Assembly: GCA_016932895.1 (NCBI GenBank) | Contig: JAFGCA010000628.1 | Span: 1 to 24,073 of the forward strand | DNA: 24,073 nucleotides | From: Sedimentisphaerales bacterium | Lineage (GTDB): Bacteria; Planctomycetota; Phycisphaerae; Sedimentisphaerales; SG8-4 | Reading direction: 5' to 3' | Part shown: positions 16,365 to 23,900 of the stretch, piece by piece | Layout of the letters: every line of letters begins with the position of its first letter | Position numbering within the stretch: the stretch's first letter is position 1 | Notes under the pieces: generated by a model | The model's database searches: none | What the model was told of the DNA's origin: nothing | The model's input: only the letters and a program-made list of their open reading frames with translations | Program-made: the position numbers and the translations under genes

Positions 16365-17309
16365 CTATCTCCGAAACAAGTTCTTCACTGCCTCGTATGT
16401 CCCCTGCAAATCGACGCTGTCTTCGCTCGCGCCGGCGTGGATCAGAATGCCGAAGCGCAGGCGAAACGGCTCGCCGCGTTTGATGACGACCTCGCTCTTC
16501 TCGCCCTTGCCGAAGGCGTCGCGTCCGAACGGATTGGCGACCATGACCCCATAGTCGCGGACGTGCCACCAGCAGGGCCGGAAGTTGGCAGGATCGGGCA
16601 TGATCGCGACTCCCGCGAAGGCGTCGCCGGCCGGACCGCTGTAGTCGCACCAGGCCGCCGTGTGTCCCCAGATGGCCTCCTCGTTCCGCCGCCCCTGAGA
16701 ATCCAGGATGCGCCCGCCTTTGCCCGTCTTGACCCGGATCGGCGTGGCCACGCGAACGCCGAGACCCATCTCTTCCTGATCGCCAAAGCTGAAAGAGGAT
16801 CGGTCCGATTGAAACGTCGAATCCCAGAGCACCAGAAAGCCGAACGGACGAACCATGAAGCGGTACGCACAAACTTCCTCGCAAACCACCCGCCCTTCGG
16901 CCACGTACCGGTTGCGAACGGCGAAACGGCCCTCGCCCTTCTCCACGCAAGGCGCCTCGACGAAACCGGCGTTCTCGACCTTCGCCTTGTTGCGCCAGAA
17001 GTCCGCCCCGCCAAGATCGCCAAAGGCCAGAAACAACCCCGGATGCATGCTTGCATGATCGTCCGGATCTATCCCTTTTTGGGGCGGGTGATTTCGCGTG
17101 ACCGCAGCGCCGTTCGGCGCGTGAAGGCCCTTGAAATACGGCCGGAAAATCTCGCGATCCTCATAAACATACGTCGCCACCGGTCTGCCGGCGACGAGAA
17201 TCGCAATCGCGCCGGGCTCGGGCTCGAAGGCGATCTCGCCCGACGTCCCCGCCAGGGACACACTCTGCAACGCAACTGCCACTACCAACGCCGTAGCTCG
17301 ATACCTCAT
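16365..17309 (-). CDS. PmoA-like (DUF6807) exported protein
   Basis: The product has 314 residues with a signal peptide (MRYRATALVVAVALQSVSLAG). The family is recognised from NHPPQKGI followed by HASMHPGLFLAFGDLGGADFWRNKAKV (about 75-110), and later EEMGLGVRVATPI and GFGILIHAG-like strands. Members are annotated PmoA-like by distant similarity; the true function is unknown, and they commonly sit beside Gfo/Idh/MocA oxidoreductases and sulfatases in Planctomycetota, which suggests a role in sugar handling. The start at 17309 was chosen over 17354 because GGGAGG lies upstream and it begins the signal peptide. It is the middle gene of a three-gene operon, 41 bases after the oxidoreductase and five bases before the sulfatase. 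Confidence 0.9.
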   Translation of the reverse strand: MRYRATALVVAVALQSVSLAGTSGEIAFEPEPGAIAILVAGRPVATYVYEDREIFRPYFKGLHAPNGAAVTRNHPPQKGIDPDDHASMHPGLFLAFGDLGGADFWRNKAKVENAGFVEAPCVEKGEGRFAVRNRYVAEGRVVCEEVCAYRFMVRPFGFLVLWDSTFQSDRSSFSFGDQEEMGLGVRVATPIRVKTGKGGRILDSQGRRNEEAIWGHTAAWCDYSGPAGDAFAGVAIMPDPANFRPCWWHVRDYGVMVANPFGRDAFGKGEKSEVVIKRGEPFRLRFGILIHAGASEDSVDLQGTYEAVKNLFRR

Positions 17310-17350
17310 GGAAACATCCTCCCGCCGGCTCGGGGCGCGCCCGGCCGGTT

Positions 17351-18808
17351 TCATACACGCTCCGGAATCATAAACGGCCGCCGATACGAACCGTGAGCCA
17401 GACGACGGGCCTCTGCCAGGACATCGGGCAGATCGCTCCCCGTGACGCCGGCGATCTCTTCGGTGTCCGCGTCGACGGTCAGCCAGGGTCCCAATGCCAT
17501 CGGCGTCTCGGCCAGGCTGACCTCGTTGGCTCGCAGGTGCTCTGCGAGACCATCCAGCGTCCGGCCGACTTGCTTGAAGTCCCGCGTGATCTCCTGCAAC
17601 CGTGCAGGCGTCGCGCCCGTAGCCAGGCGATACGAGAGATTCCCCAGGTGACAGGCCGCCGAGGAGACGTGGCCTTTCTCGATCGGAGCGTTCAACAGGC
17701 CGGCCTTGCGCTCGCGCACCGCGCGAATGAAATTCGCCTGGTGGGCGCCGCCCCCGTCGCCTTTGAATTGCCGGATCTTCTTGCCCCGGTTGTCGTAGGC
17801 CCAGCCCCCGCCGCGAAAACCCGCGAAATAGCCGTTCTCACATTGCAGGACGACGCCCTCGCGTATGGCCCGGAAATGGTCCATCGCCTTGTCGCCCTTC
17901 CTGACGGGCAGGTTGCGATTCTCGATGAAGATCGGCGCAGGTTTGTAATCCAGGACCGTCAACTGCGTGTTGGGGGTCTCGCCCGCATCGTCCACACCGA
18001 ACCGCCCGCCGACACAGATCGCCCGCGGCGGCAAGCCCTCGTAGCCGGCGAACCACCGGCAAACGTCGAAGGCGTGAATCCCGCTGTTGCCGAGATCGCC
18101 GGTCCCGGTCGACCAGACCCAGTGCCAGTCGTAGTGCAGCTCCTTGCGTCGCAGCGGCTTGACCGGCGCCGGACCGCAGTAGAGATCGTAGTCGAGCCAG
18201 TCAGGCGTATGCGGGGTCACCTTGCCGATGCTGCCCCGCCGCTCGTACCACGGCACATGTCCCCAGAGCACCTTGCCGAGATTGCCTTCGTGGATGTAGC
18301 GGGCGGCTTCGGCGAGCCCCTCGTCGGAACGGTACTGGGTGCCCGCCTGCACGATGCGGCCGTACTTTCGGGCCGCCTCGATGATCTTGCGTCCCTCGTG
18401 GATGTTGTGCGAGACCGGCTTCTCGACGTACACGTCCTTGCCCGCCTGGCAGGCCCATATCGCCAGCAGAGCATGCCAATGGTCCGGCGTGGCGATGACG
18501 ACCGCATCCACGTCCTGGCGTTCCAGGATGCGACGCGGGTCCGTGCAGGAGTCCACACCATCAAAATCCTTGATCCGCTCCGCCAGCCGCCTGGGGTCCA
18601 CGTCGCACATCGCTACCAGACGCACGCCGGGCAACCGCGAAAACACACGGGCATGCTGCCGCCCTTTGCCACCGATGCCGATCACCGCTACGCGAACGTC
18701 CGCGTTGGCGCCCAGCACCCGCCCCGCCGGCAGCGCCAGCGCCGCGGCCCCGGCCGCGGTCGTCCGCAGAAAATCACGCCGGGATGGCAACGTCATCTCA
18801 TTTGTCAT
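17351..18808 (-). CDS. Tat-exported Gfo/Idh/MocA family oxidoreductase
   Basis: The product has 485 residues. It starts with a twin-arginine signal (PSRRDFLRTTAAGAAALALPAGRVLGA), so it should be folded in the cytoplasm and exported. The Rossmann domain begins with VRVAVIGIGGKGRQH (about 38-52) for NAD(P), and the family motif EKPVSHNIHEG (about 130) carries the conserved Lys. The C-terminal domain contains the signature GDLGNSGIHAFDVCRW, with the likely catalytic His. The probable substrate is a sugar or sugar derivative; it cannot be identified further. Export of these enzymes is usual in Planctomycetota. The start at 18808 has GAGGTG upstream; ATG at 18826 is an alternative. It heads the operon with the DUF6807 and sulfatase genes, served by the promoter at 18906-18933. 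Confidence 0.94.
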   Translation of the reverse strand: MTNEMTLPSRRDFLRTTAAGAAALALPAGRVLGANADVRVAVIGIGGKGRQHARVFSRLPGVRLVAMCDVDPRRLAERIKDFDGVDSCTDPRRILERQDVDAVVIATPDHWHALLAIWACQAGKDVYVEKPVSHNIHEGRKIIEAARKYGRIVQAGTQYRSDEGLAEAARYIHEGNLGKVLWGHVPWYERRGSIGKVTPHTPDWLDYDLYCGPAPVKPLRRKELHYDWHWVWSTGTGDLGNSGIHAFDVCRWFAGYEGLPPRAICVGGRFGVDDAGETPNTQLTVLDYKPAPIFIENRNLPVRKGDKAMDHFRAIREGVVLQCENGYFAGFRGGGWAYDNRGKKIRQFKGDGGGAHQANFIRAVRERKAGLLNAPIEKGHVSSAACHLGNLSYRLATGATPARLQEITRDFKQVGRTLDGLAEHLRANEVSLAETPMALGPWLTVDADTEEIAGVTGSDLPDVLAEARRLAHGSYRRPFMIPERV

Positions 18809-18905
18809 TGTGTCACCTCGCCGCAAAGAAGAGCATCACGAAAGGCACCCATCTCCGTCCTTCATCGTCCATAACAACCTGGTAACGTGTATCCAGCACG
18901 GTACC

Positions 18906-18933
18906 ATTCTATGTCAATTACGGCCCTTGTCAA
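18906..18933 (-). promoter_or_regulatory. Sigma-70 promoter of the oxidoreductase-DUF6807-sulfatase operon
   Basis: On the minus strand TTGACA (18933-18928) and TAGAAT (18911-18906) are separated by 16 bases: a perfect -35 and a five-of-six -10. The -35 lies inside an imperfect palindrome, GGCCCTTG-T-CAAAGGCC (18922-18938), that could be an operator. The start site would be near 18899, giving a leader of about 90 bases. Confidence 0.6.
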
Positions 18934-18977
18934 AGGCCATCTGCGTTCGAGCGTTCGCCGGCGCCGCGCCAAAATGG

Positions 18978-19006
18978 TTGACTATTTACACGGCCCGGCG
19001 TACCAC
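18978..19006 (+). promoter_or_regulatory. Weak promoter candidate for the CinA-like gene
   Basis: TTGACT (18978-18983), five of six to consensus, is followed after 17 bases by TACCAC (19001-19006), only three of six. It lies 43 bases before the ATG at 19050 and faces away from the operon promoter at 18906-18933. Confidence 0.3.
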
Positions 19007-19049
19007 TGTGCGCGATGATGAGCTTCCACTAACGTATGGAGTGGTTGAA

Positions 19050-20348
19050 ATGATCGGACAGAACGCAAGAACATGGCTCGTGGCGCTGCTGCTTGCATCG
19101 CCTCCACCGGCGGCGGTGAACGCCTCGGAGCCCGCAACGCGTGCGACCCGCTATACCATCGTCGTCACGGGCAGCGAGCTGCTCTCGGGCGTCTACGCCG
19201 ACGGGCACACCTATTTTCTGACCCGCACGCTGCGGCCGCTCGGCCTGCACTGCGTCGGAGCGATGTGCGTCGACGACAACCGCAGCGATCTCAAGGAGGC
19301 GCTTCGTTTCGCCGCGGGCAAGGCCCCGCTCGTGATTGTCACCGGAGGTCTCGGCCCGACCGACAACGATATCACCCGCGAAGCGCTTTCGGATTTCACG
19401 GGGATCCCCTTGGCGGAGCATCCCGATGTGCTGAAACGAATGGCGCAGCGGTTCAACACCGAACCGGGCCGGCTCCGCGCGAATCTGCGCCGCCAGACCC
19501 GTGTGCCCACGCGCGGCAGCTACCTGGAGAACCGTCGCGGCACAGCGGTCGGGCTCGTCTTCGAGACGCCGCAGACCGCGATCGTGGCGCTGCCGGGCCC
19601 GCCCGCCGAACTGCAGCCGATGGTGCGCGACGAGCTGGTCCCCTACCTGAGCCGGCGCTTCGGCACGCGACTGCCCGGCTGCTCCTTGACCCTGCGCTTC
19701 GTGGGACTGGGGCAATCCGAGATCGACCAGAGACTCAAAGACCACGTGGCACTGCCGCCGGACGTCATTACGTCCTCCCAGTTCGCCGGCGGACGGGTTG
19801 ATTTCACCTTCACCCTGCCCGACGACACGCCGCAGAACCGCACGCGCCTGGCGCAGCTCCAGCGCGAGATCATGAAACACCTGGGCGAGCACATCTACGC
19901 TACCGGTGACGTGTCCCTGGAGCAAACGGTCGGCCGACTGCTTGCCCAGCGCGAGGCGATGCTGGCCCTGGTCGAAGTTGGCAGCGGCGGGACACTGGCG
20001 GCGACACTGAGCGCCGCAGAGGAGGCCCGCCCGCTCCTGGGCGGCGCGTACGTCGCGCCGACGACCGAAAAACTCCGTCGCCTCCTCGGTGTCACCAGCG
20101 GCGCGTCCGACCGGCAGGACGTGGAAGTCCTGGCCGAAGCGGCAGCGAAAGCGGCGGCAACGCCGTGGGCCGTCGCGGTCGGCCCGATCGTGCGCGACGC
20201 CAACCGGGCCGCGTATGTCAACGTCGCCTTCCGCTCCTCCGACGGCCGCCTCGAAACCCGCGAAATCTCCGTCCGGGGCAGCGGCGAGATGGCCCAGTCG
20301 ATCCTGACCACGCAACTGCTCGACCAACTGCGGCGGCGCCTCCAGTGA
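19050..20348 (+). CDS. Secreted CinA-like protein with degenerate deamidase domain
   Basis: The product has 432 residues. CinA proteins join a molybdopterin-binding-like (MoCF/COG1058) domain to a C-terminal NMN deamidase domain in the cytoplasm. Here the MoCF domain is well kept: VVTGSELLSGVYADGHTYFL (38-57) and TGGLGPTDNDIT (98-109). The C-terminal domain (about 288-432) is recognisable (LGGAYVAPTTEKLRRLLGV, 330-348), but the family motif A-E-S-C-T-G-G is V-E-V-G-S-G-G at 308-314 and the TGIAGP segment is replaced by AVGPIV. The N-terminus (MIGQNARTWLVALLLASPPPAAVNA) looks like a signal peptide, which is odd for this family. GGAG lies eight bases before the ATG; without those first 30 residues no alternative ATG starts the domain. 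It may be co-transcribed with the acetyltransferase 52 bases downstream. Confidence 0.9.
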   Translation: MIGQNARTWLVALLLASPPPAAVNASEPATRATRYTIVVTGSELLSGVYADGHTYFLTRTLRPLGLHCVGAMCVDDNRSDLKEALRFAAGKAPLVIVTGGLGPTDNDITREALSDFTGIPLAEHPDVLKRMAQRFNTEPGRLRANLRRQTRVPTRGSYLENRRGTAVGLVFETPQTAIVALPGPPAELQPMVRDELVPYLSRRFGTRLPGCSLTLRFVGLGQSEIDQRLKDHVALPPDVITSSQFAGGRVDFTFTLPDDTPQNRTRLAQLQREIMKHLGEHIYATGDVSLEQTVGRLLAQREAMLALVEVGSGGTLAATLSAAEEARPLLGGAYVAPTTEKLRRLLGVTSGASDRQDVEVLAEAAAKAAATPWAVAVGPIVRDANRAAYVNVAFRSSDGRLETREISVRGSGEMAQSILTTQLLDQLRRRLQ

Positions 20349-20400
20349 CGCGTCCCCCAGCCGGATGCCACGCGCCGCCCGATACCACAGAGGAGTACCC

Positions 20401-20874
20401 ATGGGCAACAACGTTCTCGTCAGATGCGCCGAATCGAACGATGCCGACGCCATCGCCCAATTCAACATTGCGATGGCCTGGGAGACCGAGCAAAAGCACC
20501 TCGACCCGCCCACCATCGCCCGCGGCGTCCGCGCCGTCCTGGACAACGGCGAGTACGGGTTCTATCTCGTCGCCACCTGCAACGACGAGGTGGCGGGCTC
20601 ACTGCTGGTGACCTTCGAGTGGAGCGACTGGCGCTGCGGGCTGTTCTGGTGGATTCAAAGCCTCTACGTCCGGCCGGAATTCCGACGCCGGGGCGTCCTG
20701 AAAACGCTGCACGATTTCCTCGCCGCCGAGGCGGCCCGCCGCGGCCACGTATGCGGCATCCGCCTCTACGTGGAGCGATCCAACGCCATCGCCCAATCCG
20801 CCTACGCCGCCCTCGGTATGCAGAAAACAGGCTACGAAATATACGAAACACTCCTGCCGGCGCCCCCGGCATAA
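20401..20874 (+). CDS. GNAT family N-acetyltransferase
   Basis: The product has 157 residues, the usual length for a stand-alone GNAT enzyme, which transfers an acetyl group from acetyl-CoA to an amine. The core acetyl-CoA site is WWIQSLYVRPEFRRRGVLKTLHDFL (about 81-105); in the Q/R-x-x-G-x-G motif the second Gly is Leu, as in some relatives. It is followed by IRLYVERSNAIAQSAYAALGMQKTGY, the typical motif B. The substrate is unknown. The start at 20401 is preceded by GAGGAG; the frame is open to 20365 but that part lacks a ribosome site. No signal peptide, so it should be cytoplasmic, unlike the secreted protein encoded 52 bases upstream. Confidence 0.93.
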   Translation: MGNNVLVRCAESNDADAIAQFNIAMAWETEQKHLDPPTIARGVRAVLDNGEYGFYLVATCNDEVAGSLLVTFEWSDWRCGLFWWIQSLYVRPEFRRRGVLKTLHDFLAAEAARRGHVCGIRLYVERSNAIAQSAYAALGMQKTGYEIYETLLPAPPA

Positions 20875-20879
20875 GGGCA

Positions 20880-20909
20880 TTGACCTGGCAGCGGGATTTT
20901 TGCTACAAT
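20880..20909 (+). promoter_or_regulatory. Strong sigma-70 promoter for the CotH gene
   Basis: TTGACC (20880-20885) and TACAAT (20904-20909) are 18 bases apart, each five of six to consensus, and TGC immediately before the -10 makes it an extended -10. It begins six bases after the acetyltransferase stop. The start site would be near 20916, giving a leader of about 80 bases. Confidence 0.65.
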
Positions 20910-20953
20910 CGTAGTGACGTGGACGCTGGTTTTTGGTGAATCGAAACCCGGTG

Positions 20954-20978
20954 CAGGATGGGCTTCGGCCCATGCTGA
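20954..20978 (+). promoter_or_regulatory. UUCG-capped hairpin in the CotH gene leader
   Basis: ATGGGC-TTCG-GCCCAT (20958-20973) is a perfect 6-base stem with a stable UUCG tetraloop. CAG (20954-20956) and CTG (20975-20977) extend it beyond a G-G mismatch. It ends about ten bases before the ribosome site (GGAG, 20987-20990). It could stabilise the messenger or affect initiation; no known riboswitch pattern is recognised. Confidence 0.4.
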
Positions 20979-20996
20979 CAGTCGGCGGAGTGAGGA

Positions 20997-23900
20997 ATGG
21001 CAATGACGTCCAACTCGAAGACGGTCGTGGCTCTCCTTTTGTGTGGCGTTTGCCTGACGTGTCCGACGCGCGGGGCCGGTGCCGTGGTGATCAACGAAGT
21101 CATGGCCTCCAACAGCAGCGTGCGAGCGGACCCCCAGGGCCAGTATGACGACTGGATCGAGATCTACAACACCGGTCCCGACCCGGTCGACCTGGCGGGC
21201 CTGTACCTCACGGACGACCTGGAGGAGCCGACCCGGTGGCGCGTCCCTTCGGACCGCCCCGCACTGACGACGATTGCCGCCGGCGGGCACCTTCTCATCT
21301 GGGCCGACGGTGATACGGGCGATCCGGGTCTGCACGCGGGATTCAGCATCGCCGCCGCCGGCGAACAGATCGCCATCTTCGACGACGACGCAAGCACGCT
21401 GATCGACGCGGTGACGCTGACGCAGCAAAAGCCGGACGTCTCCTTCGGCCGCTACCCGGACGCCAACGACACCTGGCAATTCATGGCCCAGCCCACGCCG
21501 GGCCAGGCGAACGTCAGTGTGTTCGAGGGCTTTGTCGCCGACGTCGAGTTCAGCCACGACCGAGGCTTCTACGACCGGCCCTTGCTCGTCACGCTCGCGA
21601 CCGACACGGAAGGAGCGACGATCTGGTTCACCACCGACGGCAGCGAGCCCTACGACATCCTGCCGCGTACCATCACCGGATCCCCCTACACGGGCCCCAT
21701 CGAAATCACCAGCACCACGTGCCTTCGCGCCAAGGCGATCAAGCCGGGCTGGGCGGCCTCCACTATTCGCACGCACACGTACATCTTTCTCGACGACGTC
21801 GTGCATCAGCCCCTCTATCCGGCCGGCTTCCCCAGGAGCTGGGGCGAAAGCGACGCCGACTACGCGATGGACCCCGACATCATCAACGATCCCCGCTACC
21901 GGGACGTCATCCGGGACGCGCTTCTCACGCATCGAACGATCTCGCTGACGTTCGACCCGGTGGACATGTTCGGGCCCACCCAAGGCATCTACGTCAACTC
22001 CCAGGAAGAAGGGGATGAATGGGAACGTCCCGTGTCGGTGGAGATCATCGACCCGGGCGAGGGCCCGGAAATTCACGTCAACGCGGGCATGAAAATCCAG
22101 GGCTCCGCCAGCAGCAGTCCCAGCCGGCCCAAGCACAATCTGCGCCTGATTTTCAAAGGCGCCTACGGCGCGCCCAAGCTGGAGTTTCCCGTGTTCCCCG
22201 ACTGGCCCGTCGAACGGTTCGACTCGATCCACCTGCGCGGCGGCAACGGTGACTCGTGGTATCACCCGAACACCAACCAGCAGATCGAGGCGCAGTACAT
22301 CCGCGACCAGTGGTCCCGCGACACCCAGTATGCGATGGGCCGCCTGGCGCCGGGACAAACGTACGCCCACGTGTACCTCAACGGACTGTACTGGGGACTC
22401 TATCACGTCATCGAGCGGCCCAACGCCTCCTTCTTTGCCGAGCACCTCGGAGGGGATAAAGAGGAATACGATGTCCTTAAACACAAGAACCTGACCGTGG
22501 CCGGCAACCGACAGGCGTGGAACGCCATGATGGCCATCGCCAACGCCGGACTCGCTTCGCCCGACGCCTACGCCCGCATTCAGGAGTACATGGACATTCC
22601 CAACCTGATCGACTTTATGCTCGTCAACTTCTTCGCCGGCAACTCGGACTGGGACCACAACAACTGGTACGGCGGACGCCGGCGCGCGCCGGGGGCGGGC
22701 TTTCGGTTCTTCACCTGGGACTCCGAGAGGACCTTTCTCAACCTCAACGACAATGTCACCACCAAGAACAACTCCAACCAGCCGACGCGCGTGCACCAGC
22801 AACTAACCGCCAACGCCGACTATCGCATGCTGTTCGCCGACCACGTGCAGCGCCACTTCTTCAACGGCGGCGCCTTGACCACCGACAGCGGCCGGGACCG
22901 CTGGCTCCAGCGAGCCGAGGAGATTCGTCTCGCCCTCGTCGCCGAGGCCGCCCGCTGGGGCGACGCCAAGCGAACCAACCATCCCTATACCCCCGACGAG
23001 GAGTGGCAGACCGAGCTCGACTTCCTCTGCAACCAGTACTTCCCGCAGCGGCCCGGCATCGTCCTCGGCCAGCTCCGGGCCCGCAATCTCTATCCCGACA
23101 TCGAGGCCCCGACCTTCAGCCTCCACGGCGGCGCCGTCCCCGTCGGATTCAACCTGAGCCTCAGCGCGCCGGGCGGCGCGATCTGGTTCACGCTCGACGG
23201 CTCCGACCCCCGCCTGCCCCAGACGGCTCAAAGCGACAGCACCACCCGCACCCTCGTATCCGAAGATGCGTCCAAGCGCGTACTCGTCCCAACGGAGGCC
23301 GTCTCCGACGCCTGGCGCAGCGGCGAGCCGTTCGACGACTCGACCTGGCTGCCCGTCGCGGGCGCGCCCGGAGGCGTCGGCTACGAAAGATCCGCCGGCT
23401 ACGAGGGCTTCATCAGCCTCGACGTGCACGATCTTATGTACGAGGGCAACACGTCCTGCTACATCCGCATCCCCTTCCCCTTCGACCGCGTGCTCGACGA
23501 TTGGGACGCCCTGACCTTACGCGTCCGCTACGACGACGGCTTCGTCGCCTACCTCAACGGCGCCGAGATCGCCAGGCGAAATCTCGAGGGCGATCCCTCC
23601 TGGGATTCGGACGCCGCCTCGGGCCACTCCGATGCCCAGGCCGCCCAGTTCGAGGAGATCGACGTCTCCGCGTTCATCACGCGGCTCCGGCGGGGCGAAA
23701 ATCTACTGGCCCTGCACGGATTGAATGTCTCGCCCACAAGCTCGGACTTCCTCATCTCCGTCGAGCTGGAACTCACGGCGGGAGGTACGCCGGCCGATGT
23801 CAACCCCCAGGCACTGACATACACGGGCCCCGTGACACTGAACGCCACCCGTGACGTCAAGGCTCGCGTGCTCAGCGGCGGACAGTGGAGCGCTCTGAGC

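Noticed and set aside
14410..16554. 714-residue plus-strand frame over the sulfatase gene
   Set aside because: It lies opposite a gene with clear sulfatase motifs and a coupled start; its composition (Arg/Val/Ala-rich) is that of a shadow.
16360..16950. N-terminal extension of the sulfatase frame
   Set aside because: It lies within the DUF6807 gene, and the twin-arginine signal with its ribosome site begins at 16359.
20916..20996. Riboswitch in the CotH leader
   Set aside because: Apart from the UUCG hairpin, no core motif of a cobalamin, cyclic-di-GMP or other familiar riboswitch could be matched.
20832..22802. 656-residue frame antisense to the CotH gene
   Set aside because: Shadow of the CotH-lamin-tail frame, which carries a promoter, ribosome site and ordered domains.
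22517..23854. 445-residue plus-strand frame inside the CotH gene
   Set aside because: It overlaps the CotH frame in another phase and is Arg/Pro-rich without domains; the real frame runs open from 20997 to the window edge.
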